A DNA stretch of 64,000 nucleotides from Chamaecyparis obtusa (Eukaryota > Streptophyta > Pinopsida > Cupressales > Cupressaceae), in assembly GCA_027943335.1 (NCBI GenBank), contig BSBK01002055.1, forward strand, positions 558,001 through 622,000, read 5' to 3'. The notes below the pieces were generated by a model, which saw only the letters and a list, made by a program, of their open reading frames with translations, had not been told where the DNA came from and made no database searches. A program made the translations under genes and the position numbers. Position 1 is the first letter of the stretch. Each line of letters begins with the position of its first letter. This document shows, one piece after another, positions 46,898 through 57,741 of the stretch.

Positions 46898-49413
46898 TGT
46901 TAGCACAAGTAAAAATTTCCATGGTTTCATCCTATTTTTGTGCCTCTACAGTCCTTTTTCTTCTGTTTCCTGGCTAAACCCTAGGCGAAATTTCATAAAT
47001 CTAGCCATTTGTTTGAAAAACCCTAGTGCGCCCTTTTTTATTTCTATTTTCATGTTACTTTATCAGGCCACTTAAAACCTTTTACCGCATGTCTTAATTA
47101 AAAGACCACTTTTATGTTGTTCATGGTTAGGTTTTTCCATGTCGGGTAGGGTCCCTTTAATATTTCCTAAGTCCTATGGTTCTTGCACCGTTAATTTTTC
47201 CTAAGTCTTTAGGCCTTTAAAATTGTGGCTATCACTTGTTCGCAAGACTTTTTGGTGTCAGAGGTCTCTGACATGCAAATTCATGACCGTGTTCCATCTA
47301 TCTCAGTGAGCCCTATCTTCCTTCCCTATTGACTTGCTAACAAGTGAGCAGAATCAATGATCGTTGCTATACCGCTGAGGGAAGATGTGTGAGTTTTAAC
47401 ATGTCCATTACCATGTCATGTTGTCATGCTAGTTTCTCATTGGTCATGTCAGTGATTAGTTGGAATTGCTATCAAGCGGGCCCGGTATCTCAGTGACCTT
47501 TTGATCCTATGGTTGTCATATGATCACATGGAATCTTTCCAAGCCATGCGATCATGTGATGGTCATCAATTTGGAATCGAGGGGAGGTTAGTGGGACCTA
47601 TGTCAGAAGTAGTAGATTGGCAGTTTCTCATTGGTCCAGGTGTGCTGAGGTGGATTTGTTAGTGGGGTGGCCAATTTGTAAAGAGGTTAAAGTACCATGT
47701 GATCTCTTGGATGTCATTACACTACAAGGGTAAGTTGCACGGTGGATAAGTCAGTGGTGTAGTGATAACCATTGATCTTCACTAAAGACAGAAAGCCTGC
47801 TCGGTGGGTCCGAACTGCCATGTTGTGCTAACTTTCACTTTCCTCATTGGTCGAGGCATTGATGATTCAGAGGGTATTTAATGGGACCTAACTGCCGATG
47901 TGTTTTGAGGGCCCTGACATCTACAAAGGATCTATGGTTGGCGTAAGTTCTCATGGGTTTTGTTAGAGCCATGAGATCTTGCGCCAAAGATTGATTTTTC
48001 TTTTTCTCAGGCACTGATGAGGGTGGTTCCTATTTGTTAGAGGGAGCTGACGTGCATGTTTTTCATTGGTGTTGACTGCTGGCGTGGACATGGACTTTTC
48101 AAGGTTTCATGACTATTGTAAAGATTAATGCAAGCCACCTGATCTACTGGGAAATAAAGGGATCTACGGTCACGTTTTAAACCGAAGCTTGTATCCATCA
48201 TTTTTCAAATTCAAATTGTTTCTATAGGGTTTGGAGACAGTGCACCGAATGAAGCCATATTACAGGACCATTTTTTATCATTCCAACTTGGTTATGGGTG
48301 ATATTTTATGAGGAAGGTCCTGGTGGTTGTTCTAGCGTGAATTTTTGTCCTTGGAGCTGGTACAGGGTTAGATCTGTTGTAGAATTTGATGATTTTTTTT
48401 TATCTTACTAGCCTTGCACTTGGAGCCTGTCTTGTCTGGCTTTCATTTCTTTTTGTTGAGTTAGGTAGTTTTGAAATTGCTGCTTTGAATGATCATCAAT
48501 GCTTGTTGCAATCCTTGAGATAAAAGGAATTTTTATGATCATCCAAAAGCATTGGGATTTAGGTGTTCAAAAAACTTTTGCTTGGTGAGCCCTATTCTCA
48601 GTCAAGGGTTGTAATAGTTTTTGATTCATTGTTTGTTAATGAGAGAAGAAAGTTGTAGGTCTAAGCTCTAATTAGCAAGGAGGGTGTCATGTGATTCATT
48701 ATGTACATAGAAGGAATTCATCATACTTAATACAAATATCTAGTTCTTATCTCTCCTTTGTGTCAAGTCTAGTAAGCTTTGAGTTTTCTAGCTCATTACA
48801 TATTGTTTGTATGTATGTATCTTCATCCTTGAGTTCTGATCAAGGATTGGATTAAACTATGCTCTAGATGGGATATGGGTTTTCCCTTGTCTGTGTAAGG
48901 ATGCCTTGTAAGCAGTAAATATTACGATAAATGTATTTATGGCTATGAATTCTTAGATATTCTTAAATTTGCATGTCTTTGTGTCTAAGGACTCTTGCCC
49001 AATGGATGAGGCACTGGCCTAAATGAGTACTTCTCTTGTTAACATACATTGGTTAAAGTTATTGCATTCCAAATATTGAAATCAATAACCTTTTCAAGCT
49101 TTAAGTAGTTGGTTGTGTGGTTTTGTCACCGTATAGTAATGGAGAGTCAATGAATGTGAGGTTAGCATTTAGTACTTTCTTACTATCAATCTATTATTTA
49201 AACCCAGTCTTTGGTGTGTAAAGTATAGTTTTCATTGGGTTAGGTGCACCAACCTTGGTTTTGCAGAGCCAGAAGTGAAGAGGGCACTCTTGTCCCTATA
49301 GTTGGTCTAGTTACCCTAAGATCCTTATACATTTTGGAACTAACCAATCCTAAAATCAACCTGAGGGTATATTGGCAGCCTAAGAGCATAAGCATCTATT
49401 TTGAACACCAAAA
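46898..49413 (+). repeat. Element E 5' LTR
   Basis: 2516 bp from TGTTAGCACAAG to GAACACCAAAA, matching 57742-60309 throughout. About 50 bp near 47400 present in the 3' LTR are missing here. Confidence 0.93.
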
Positions 49414-49414
49414 A

Positions 49415-49434
49415 GATGACGACTCTACTGGGGA
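49415..49434 (+). promoter_or_regulatory. Candidate primer binding site of element E
   Basis: GATGACGACTCTACTGGGGA follows the LTR. It resembles the TGGCGACTCx-type sites of Tat/Ogre elements and differs from the iMet sites used elsewhere in the window. Confidence 0.6.
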
Positions 49435-49621
49435 AATGTTACACAAGTCTATAGTAACCAATAGATCATCATTGGAAGAAACAGGGTTATTCTTGTCCCT
49501 TGTCTTGTCAATCTCATTTTGATATTTGTTAGTGAGGAAAGAGTATTGTAAGATTCCCAGTATTCTTGGGTGGTGACTCAAACATCTCTGCAACAGTGCT
49601 AGTTAGTAGACTATTTATAAA

Positions 49622-51520
49622 ATGAGTTACAGAGGTACTAGATCTCAGAGAAAGAAGCATCTTGAAGACAGAATGGAAGAAGGTATTCCAAGCACTTCTA
49701 GGCCTAGTCAGACATGGGGAGGAAAGGAGAAAAGAAATGTTTCTAATACTTGGAAAAGTAAAAAGGATACAAGACAAGAAACTCAAACCAAGCCTAGTCA
49801 AGAAGAAAATATTTCAGAATATGAAGAGGCTGTTGATTTGGGATTGAACTAGTATGAGGATGAATTTCAAGTGGGGGATGATGAGTCTGAGACTACTCTC
49901 CTAGAATCAGAAGAAATCTTTGAAGAACTCTATGAGTTGGCAAAAAGAGTCCAAGAACAAGTTGCTATTAGATAGCAAAGAGAAAAGGATGAAGAAGACA
50001 GAGTAAGACAAGCCATGATAAGGGCTGATTAGCTAAAGAGGTAGTTGTTAGATTTGGAGGCAATTAATTTTGTCCTAGAGCTTGAAAGAGAAGAGGAATA
50101 TCCTATTGTGCAAAGAACACATGAGATAACTAGGCCTAGAGATAAGGGAAAATAGAAAGCTGTTGGAGTTCAAATCAATGAACAAGTTCATGTGGAAAAC
50201 CCATTAGATCAAGGGTTGAGATTAGATGTAGACCTTGAGAAGGCTAGAAAGGAAAAAGAAATATTAGATAAAGAATTAGAGAAGGCAGAATTGGAGGCCA
50301 CTATTGTAGAAATAAGGAAGAAGATTGATTTTCTCAAGCATACCTGAGGACCTTCAAATTTTGCCGCTTCCTTTTTGGGACAAGGTGGAAATCATTGTAA
50401 CCTTGCAACTTAGACATATGGCATTCCGGGTGCTGCTAAAATTCCTGCTGGTTCAAACAAAAGGACATCTACATCTCAAGGAATGGACCCACCTCAAGGA
50501 GTTCCTATTCATGAAAGGTACACACAACTTATCTTTTTTGGTATTCCTAGTTATCCTAATGTAATTCCTAATGAAATTAGAAAGAAGCTCCCAAAGTTTG
50601 TTGGGAACAATGTCATCACATGTGAGGAACATCTAAAATTTTTTATGGATGTAATAGATGATTATAATGTTGAGCCTGATGATGTTGTAATGAAGTTATT
50701 TGTACAATCTCTGATTGAGGATGCTAGGGATTGGTTTAGAGGATTGCCCCATGCTAGTATAGGATCCTGGAATGAATTTAAGAATTGTTTCCAGGAGCAT
50801 TATGGAGATAAAACAAATGAGGGCTTTATTTTGAATGAATTCAATAACATAAAGAAAAATCAGAATGAAGAGGTCCTTGAATTTAATATAAGATTCCAAA
50901 AGGCTATGCATAGGCTCCTACAAGTTATTAGATTAGATGATAGAGTGTGTCTCGTGACATACTTAAATGCTTTTGATGCAAAGATGGGTTACCTCTTGAG
51001 GGATAAGAACCCTAGAAATCTTGGGGAGGCTTACAAGTTGGCTATCAACATAGAAAGTAATAGAAGAATATTAGGAAAATTAGGGAGAAGAGATGATTAT
51101 AGGCCTCAAGTGCAAAATAAGAAAGAGATGGGAAGGTTTGCTAATTTTAAGCCAAAGGAGGAGGATAATTTGAAGCAGATTCTAAGTGCTTTAGAGGATC
51201 TAAAGCCTGATGAAAAAAGAAACAATAGGGTTGCAACAAATGACCGGTTTGTTTCAAGTAATTTTAGCAGGCAACCAAGAAAGTAGAATTACCCATACAA
51301 CACTCAGTGGAAGGATGGCAAGCCCATTTTTCTAGTTAAAAGGGATAGGCCTAATGATAGGATTCCTAATCATTTGCAAAGAATTTTAGTTAACATGAAT
51401 GATGATAACCCATGTTGTACTGCTTGTCAATCTCCTCATAGTCCAGAACATTGTGTTATTGCTCTGAATTTATCTGAGAATCAAGAACAGGATAAGAAAT
51501 ATGATTAGAGTGGATGTGCA
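49622..51520 (+). pseudogene. Element E gag
   Basis: ATG at 49622, about 190 bases after the primer site. The N-terminal 280 codons are charged and coiled-coil-like with several TAG stops. The gag core at 50570-51100 is well kept (LPKFVGNNVITCEEHLKFF, RDWFRGLPHASIGSW, KNCFQEHYGDK). A late cysteine/histidine cluster, CCTACQSPHSPEHC (near 51416), is of the form seen in Tat and Athila gags. Stops are at about 49850, 49974, 50029, 50041, 50154, 50344, 50410, 51284 and 51506. All parts share one frame with the protease that follows. Confidence 0.85.
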
Positions 51521-53314
51521 ATGACTTCTTCATATGCATGGGATGAGGGTGACTCTACCGATAGTGAGGAAGAAGAATTTGATGATGTTGGATGTGGTGC
51601 AGTGAAGTGTGAGGAACATGTTTCCTTAAGGAGACCCTCTGATAAGGAAATTGCTCAAATTACTACAGATATGGTCACCCAAGCCAAGAGCAATTACAAT
51701 TTGAGAAACAGGATAGTTGGAAGCAAAAATGGTAAATCAGGTAGTATGTTTATCAAGAAATCAGAAAAGAGTACACAACAACATGAGGAAAAGGAGAAAG
51801 ATGTTGGTGTTGTCAGTAAGGTTAAAGTAAAAAAGAAGATGGGACCTGCTACAATACCTCAAGGTAAAGCAAAGACATCAAAGATAGTTGTTCCTATATC
51901 TCAGAAGGATGATGAGTTTCTACACAAAGGTAAATCTGACTTAACTGTCCAAAGGGAAGATAAAGATGTCACTGAGATTAAGGAAGATATGGGTAACCGT
52001 ACATATGTTCACATTGATATGACTAAATTAATTTCACAAATAACTTTCAAGGATCCATTGTTAGAAATGATGAGAATAGAAGAGCACAAGGTAAAAGCTT
52101 TGGATTGGGTAAATGGTTCCTCTTCTATAAAGGTCCAAGAAATGAATAGAGGTGACAAGCATGTGGCTTCTTTAGATGACACACCTGACAGTAAAAATGA
52201 AGAAATTGTCTCTAAGATCCCTCAGATATTTTTGAATGCAAATGTTGTAAATGCTCCATCAGGGGCAGTTGATCCTTTTTTCTTGTCCCTTATGATAAAT
52301 GGAAAATTATTGAAGAATTGCATGATTGATTCGAGAGCATCAAACACTGTCATGCCTGTAGAGATCATGAAGTCATTGGGACTAAAGGTTGATACACCTC
52401 ATGGGAGATGCCAAGCTATGGACTCAAGAGAAGTGCCAGTTATTGGTACCATTAAGGCTTTGCCTTATAAATTAGCCTCATTTCTTGACAAACAACTAAC
52501 TATGAGTGTTCTTGTAGTTGACCTTCCTCCTCAGTATGGAATGCTACTATCTAGAAAATGGAGTGCTTCTATGGGAGGAAGTATTCAATGTGACTTGTCT
52601 TTCACTACTTTTAGCATTGAAAGGGAAAGTGTGAAAGTTTCAAGGGAAACTAGAACCCCACATATGATTGAGGAGGATGAAGATGACAATATGAGTTGTT
52701 TTGTTGACACTGATATTAGTTCTTTCAAAGTTCAGGAGAGAGAGGTGCAAGAAAAGGTCAAGCCTGTCCTTTTCACTAATGATGAAAATAACATGGTAGA
52801 TGGTAATGTCTTATGGACCCTGTATTTTGATGGAGCAAGTTTAAAGGAAGGTGCCGGAGCAAGAGTGCTATTGATATCCCCAAGTGGTAAGACTTTCAAG
52901 TTTTATTTCACTCTCTTGTTCCTTTTCATAAATAATGTTGTTGAATATGAGGCCCTACTGATTGGTTTGAGACAAGAATCAAAATATGGAATCAAACATC
53001 TTAGGGTGATTGGTGACTCTCAGTTAATAATTTCTCAGATTAGATCAAAGTATGCATTTAAGAATCAAAGGCTGAAACAATATAGAAATGTTGTTTGGGA
53101 TGAAATTGAAGGTTTCAGTGCCTTTGGTATTGATTGGGTGGATAGAAGCCAAAATAGGATGGTTGACTTATTGGAAAACATAGCACTAAGGCTAGAGGAT
53201 ATTACCTTTGTAGGGATATCCAAGATTGAGTGTAAGTCTAGGCCTTCTATCCTAGACAATGTTGAGAATTGGCAGATATTTTCTGATGATCAAGATACAC
53301 TAAGGTTTTTGTAG
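51521..53314 (+). CDS. Element E protease and archaeal-type RNase H (597 codons, open)
   Basis: An uninterrupted segment of the polyprotein, not a separate gene: the M at 51521 is internal. The protease lies around 52260-52610, with active-site CMIDSRASNTVMP, where the usual glycine of DSGAS is arginine. A second enzyme follows at about residues 434-560: an RNase H of the archaeal/RVT_3 type. It has YFDGAS (first aspartate, residue 437), NNVVEYEALLIGL (glutamate, residue 477), VIGDSQLIISQI and an RMVDLLENIA end, so all four acidic positions are visible. It lies before the reverse transcriptase rather than after it, which is unusual as far as I know. It may do the RNA removal that the RT-linked domain can no longer do. 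Confidence 0.82.
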   Translation: MTSSYAWDEGDSTDSEEEEFDDVGCGAVKCEEHVSLRRPSDKEIAQITTDMVTQAKSNYNLRNRIVGSKNGKSGSMFIKKSEKSTQQHEEKEKDVGVVSKVKVKKKMGPATIPQGKAKTSKIVVPISQKDDEFLHKGKSDLTVQREDKDVTEIKEDMGNRTYVHIDMTKLISQITFKDPLLEMMRIEEHKVKALDWVNGSSSIKVQEMNRGDKHVASLDDTPDSKNEEIVSKIPQIFLNANVVNAPSGAVDPFFLSLMINGKLLKNCMIDSRASNTVMPVEIMKSLGLKVDTPHGRCQAMDSREVPVIGTIKALPYKLASFLDKQLTMSVLVVDLPPQYGMLLSRKWSASMGGSIQCDLSFTTFSIERESVKVSRETRTPHMIEEDEDDNMSCFVDTDISSFKVQEREVQEKVKPVLFTNDENNMVDGNVLWTLYFDGASLKEGAGARVLLISPSGKTFKFYFTLLFLFINNVVEYEALLIGLRQESKYGIKHLRVIGDSQLIISQIRSKYAFKNQRLKQYRNVVWDEIEGFSAFGIDWVDRSQNRMVDLLENIALRLEDITFVGISKIECKSRPSILDNVENWQIFSDDQDTLRFL

Positions 53315-53341
53315 TGTGATTCTCATTTTGATGGTTAGGAG

Positions 53342-54412
53342 ATGGATTTTAGCACTTATATTGACATCAGAAATGGAAAAGAGAATGTTCTTGGGAAGGA
53401 AGTTTTGCAATTAAGGTCAAATAGGATCCCAAGGGGATTGGTCGCTCTTGAGAGGGCATTTGATGATAAAGAAAGGACTTGTTTTCCTAAATTTGTTGAT
53501 AAGATAAATGATTTGGAGGAAGTAAATTTAGGAACAAGTCAAGTACCCAAAAATGTTTACATAGGTAAATGTTTGTCCCAAAGAACTAGGAACAATTTGA
53601 TTGATCTTCTCAAAAAATTTAGACATGTCTTTGCATGGTCTTATGATGATTTGAAAGCCTATAGAGAAGATCTATTCTAGCATGAGATACCATTGAAGGA
53701 AGGTACTAAACCTTTTAGGAAAAAGTTAAGGCCTGTGAATCCTACCTTGGCACCAAAAATGCAAGATGAACTCAAAAAGATGATGGATGCTGGCATCATC
53801 AAGCTTGTCAGACATTCTACTTGGGTGTCAAACTTGGTTCTAGTCAGAAAAAAGAATGGTGACATTAGGTTATGTGTTGATTTGAGGAATTTGAATGTCA
53901 ATTCTTTGAAGGACAATTATGGTTTGCCTAATATGGAGAATATGTTGTAGAAGGTTACTGGATCAGATTTAATGTCCATGATGGATGGTTTCTTTGGATA
54001 TAATCAGGTCATGGTCAAAGAGTCAGAACAGTTCAAGACTGCATTCACTACCCCTTGGGGAACATATGTTTATGTTAGAATGCCTTTTGTTCTGACAAAT
54101 GTAAGAGCTACTTTTCAGAGAGCTATGGATGTGGCCTTTGCAAACTTCATAAACAAATTTCTAGTGGTATATCAGGATGACCTCACAACTTATTCAGATA
54201 AGGAAAGTCAGGATTGTGAGCATCTTGACAAGATTTTTATTAGGGCCTTGGAGCATGGGATTTCTTTGAATCCAAAGAAGTGTTCCTTTGGTGTTGTGGA
54301 AGGCAAGCTCTTAGGACATATTGTGTCCAAGGATGGAGTGAGAATTGACCCTGAAAGGGTTATGGCTATAGACAAGCTTTCACCACCTAGAAATGTTAAA
54401 GGAATATAGTCC
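53342..54412 (+). pseudogene. Element E reverse transcriptase
   Basis: Same frame as the segment before. It has a lead-in GKCLSQRTRNNLIDLLKKF..VFAWSYDDL, a stop in place of glutamine in F*HEIPLKEGTKPFRKK (53678), then VRKKNGDIRLCVDLRNLN, a stop at 53948 (L*KV), MMDGFFGYNQV, MPFVLTNVRATFQRAMD and the catalytic VYQDDLTTYS. YQDD replaces the common YLDD or YADD; the aspartates remain. It ends in LGHIVSKDGVRIDPERV and a TAG at 54407, where IQSFFGK is expected. Confidence 0.88.
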
Positions 54413-54990
54413 TTCTTTGGGAAAGTAAACTTTCTACGGAGATTTGTTACAAATTTTGCAGAAATCAGTATCCCTATCTCTAGAATGTTGAAAAAAGAAG
54501 AAAAGATTGAATGGAATGAAGAAGCAGATGAATCTTTCAGAAATATCAAAAAGGCCATCAAGGATGCTCCTTTTTTGAGGACACCTGATTATGGTAAGCC
54601 CATGCAGATTTTTTCTTTTGCTTCTTGTCATACAGTTGCAGCAGTTTTATTGCAAAAGAATTTAGATGGATATGAACAACCCATATCATTTTTTAGTAAA
54701 TCCCTACAAGCAGCAGAATTGAAATATGATATTACTGAGAAACAGGATTATGCCTAAGTTAAAGTAGTCAAGGCTTTTAGACGTTATCTTGTAGGAGCCA
54801 AGGTGGTTGCTTATGTTCCTAGTGTTGCAGTTAAGGATATATTGGTGCAACAAGAAGTTTCAGGGAAAAGATGTAGATGGATCAATAGGATCCAAGAATT
54901 TAATATTGATATCCAAATTACAAAGTTGGTAAGAGGCTTAGCTCTTGCAAAATTAATGGCACAAAGCAATTTAGTTGCAAATCATGTAAA
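54413..54990 (+). pseudogene. Element E RT-linked RNase H, catalytically degenerate
   Basis: The fold is recognisable from SFFGKVNFLRRFVTNFAEI, FLRTPDYGKPMQIF, QPISFFSKSLQAAELKYDITEKQ and VKAFRRYLVGAKVVAY. The active-site positions have changed. The usual DAS is FAS (after QIFS), the TEKE block reads TEKQ, and the TDH block reads VPS. The catalytic acids are therefore missing, while the second RNase H upstream keeps its own. A TAA at about 54755 interrupts the frame. A structural connection role, as argued for other dual-RNase-H elements, is inferred. Confidence 0.75.
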
Positions 54991-55435
54991 TGTGTTAGAA
55001 GAAGAACAAAGGCCATATATTTGTGATATGGATTATTGTGATTGGTACAAAGATGTTATTGGTTACTTGCAGAAATTAGTCTTTCCCCTTGAGAGGGATG
55101 AAAATAAAAGGAGAACTATCAAGTTGCAATCATCAAGGTATGCCATCATACATGGTAAGTTGTGGTGGAGAAGCAATGAAGGAGTATTGCTAAAGTGCAT
55201 AGACCATGAGAGGTCTAAGTCCCTGTTGAAGGAAATGCACCAGGGTGTTTGTGGAGGACACTATATGGTGAAGACCATAGCCCACAAGATCCTTAGGTCT
55301 GGATTTTGGTGGCCTTCAGTTTTCAAAGATAAACATTAGTTTGTAAGAAAATGTGATGCATGTCAGAGATTTGCTGGAAAGTTGAAGTTTAATGGAAATT
55401 TTCCACTTCGACCTGTTGCAGTTCAGGCTCCTTTC
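54991..55435 (+). pseudogene. Element E integrase, N-terminal zinc finger part
   Basis: Linker, then the H-H-C-C zinc finger: EMHQGVCGGHYMVKTIAHKI, RSGFWWPSVFKDKH, a stop (55337-55339), and RKCDACQRFAGKL. It runs to PVAVQAPF at 55435, where the solo LTR begins. The frame resumes at 56724. Confidence 0.85.
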
Positions 55436-56718
55436 TGTAATATCCCAAAAATGGGCTATAAGTTCATTAATCTCCTACATCATCAAATCGAACAAAATCA
55501 ACATAGAAGTCCTAATCTAAGGCACATCCAAACATCATTGAATCATAATTAATTATCTTAAATTCTACATCGGGGAATATTCCTAGCAATATTTCTAATT
55601 ATCTTAATTATCTTTAATTTAATATTTATTTGGCGATAAATCACATTTATCCTAAGTTTGATTAATTGAATATTTTCATATTTAATTAATTAGATTTAAT
55701 ATCTTGCCACTTAATTGTGTAATTAAATTTAATTTTATCTATTATTAATTGTATTATTTAATTTTGACAATAAATCCAATATCCTATGAATAATTGATTA
55801 AATTTTTATTTAATTAATTAAAGCAAGTTGTCATTATTTAATAATATACTTTTTAATAAAAGTTTGATTAAATAATTGATTAACCCATAAATCAATTATT
55901 TATTTTTAAAAATTAGTTAAGTTGAGCATAAATCACTTTATTTATTTAATTAATTCATAATTATTATGCACATTCAAAAGAAACAGTTAAACTCCAAATT
56001 AGAAAATCAATGCAAAGTGTTGACTTTTTAGAACTCAACATCCTTTTGGAGTTCAAAAAGCTGATCTAAACTCTAATTTGAGTTAAAAAGCTATTTTTGC
56101 ATGATTTGCATGTTTTTGTGAATTAAATTATCTTTATTATCAGATAACTCAAAAATCAAGCTGAGTTATTTGAGTGATTTATGGCTTTTTTTCCCATGCA
56201 CCTCTAAAGCCCTGGATTTCTATAAATTAAGGCTTCAGCTCATCTCATAATTCATCTCATAATTTTGCAAGCTTACTTTGCCAAAGTCATCTACGAATTG
56301 CACAATCACGCTGAAGAATTGCTATCTGGAGAATCAAAGCTTATTGCGAATCAAGGCTATTGTGAGATCAATTTGGTTTTTATTCATATCATATTGTTTC
56401 TAGATTAGCATATCATAGATCAATTTTTACATATCATAGATTTCATATCATTTTTCATATCATTGCATAGAAAATATCAAAAATATAGATTAATTGCATT
56501 CATATTTCATATCAGTTTTGCATTCAAATCCTTCATTTAGGTGTCGTCTAGGTCATTGATCTCGATTACAATCTGAGAACATCAATCTCACACCTATTAG
56601 AAGGCAGTAGATCGCTTGGTTAGATTAGATTTAAAATTTGCACGATTTTGATTATAGCTAACCTCTAATGTTTTACTGAAGTGTTGTGTCTACAAATCAG
56701 GTACAAAATTCACACACA
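55436..56718 (+). mobile_element. Solo LTR F inserted in the integrase of element E
   Basis: 1283 bp, starting TGTAATATCCC and ending CACACA, flanked by an exact CTTTC repeat (55431-55435 and 56719-56723). It is much more AT-rich than its surroundings and has no coding capacity. A TATA-like CTATAAATTAAGG near 56220 suggests the plus orientation. The terminal TG/CA and 5-bp duplication fit an LTR left after recombination between the two ends of a full element. Confidence 0.85.
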
Positions 56719-56723
56719 CTTTC

Positions 56724-57585
56724 TAGAGGTGGGGTATTGAATTTATTGTGGAGATTCCAAATAAATCTAGTGGTGGACATTCTTACATACTAGTGGCAAC
56801 AGACTATTTTACCAAGTGGGTTGAAGCTATCCCTAATAGAAAGGCTACTAGCAAAGTGGTAGCAGATTTTATGATGCAGAACATCCTTACTAGGTTTGGT
56901 TGCCTAGAGGTAATTATGGTTGATAATGCAATGTGTTTTAGATCACAGGAATTTAGTGATTTTTGTCAGCAATATGGGATACACATTTCATTTTCTTCCC
57001 CATATCATCCACAAGGAAACGGTAAGGCTGAGTCTAGTAACAAAAGTCTGATTAAGATTCTCAAGAGAGTGTTGGACAAGAATAAGAAAGTTTGGGACTC
57101 AAAGTTATGGTGGGTACTATGCGCTGACAGGGTAACTATAAAGAAGGCCATAGGTTGTGCTCCATTTGATTTGGTATATGGAATAAGTGCTAGATTGCCT
57201 CAAAATAATCTATTGCATATGTATAAGTTCATCTAGGCATATGATGAAGACTTGAATGATGAGATGAGAGTAAGAATGGATGAGCTGATCCAATTGGAGG
57301 AGGTAAGGAGAGATGCACATGAAAGAAATGAAACATTATAGGGGTAGTGTAAGAGGTTTTTTGATAGAAGGGTTGTTCAAAGAAGTTTTGAAGTTGATGA
57401 CCTTGTCCTGATGTGGAATGCAAGATTGGAAGATAAGGGGAAGCATGGAAAATTTGACCCTATTTGGTTAGGACCTTATCTTATTGAAAGCAAATGGGGG
57501 ACATATTCTTATTTCCTAAAGGATTTAACTGGTGGTACTTTGGAATTGCCTATTCATGGACAATTCCTAAAGTTTTACTTCTCTT
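56724..57585 (+). pseudogene. Element E integrase core and C-terminus
   Basis: After a TAG in the repeat region (FxRWGIEF expected), the core reads VEIPNKSSGGHSYILVATDYFTKW (first aspartate), VIMVDNAMCF (second) and HPQGNGKAESSNKSL (glutamate). The full DDE triad is present. The C-terminal part ends FDPIWLGPYLIE and LPIHGQFLKFYFS before a TGA near 57583. Stops occur near 57234 and 57340-57348. No chromodomain is seen. Confidence 0.87.
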
Positions 57586-57741
57586 GAAGTATCTTTTCCA
57601 TGAGCAGTAGTTAAGGTTTTCCCCTGTATAGTCGTCTATTTTTGTTTTTTGGGTCAAAGTTTTGAGTTGGTCTGCTCTTCTAGGAGATTCTAGTTTTCTC
57701 ATTGTATCTACAAGAGATACGCATCCTTGAGCATGAGCCAC
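57586..57741. other. Element E 3' untranslated stretch
   Basis: Between pol and the 3' LTR. A polypurine tract is expected, but I cannot identify a clean one. Confidence 0.5.
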
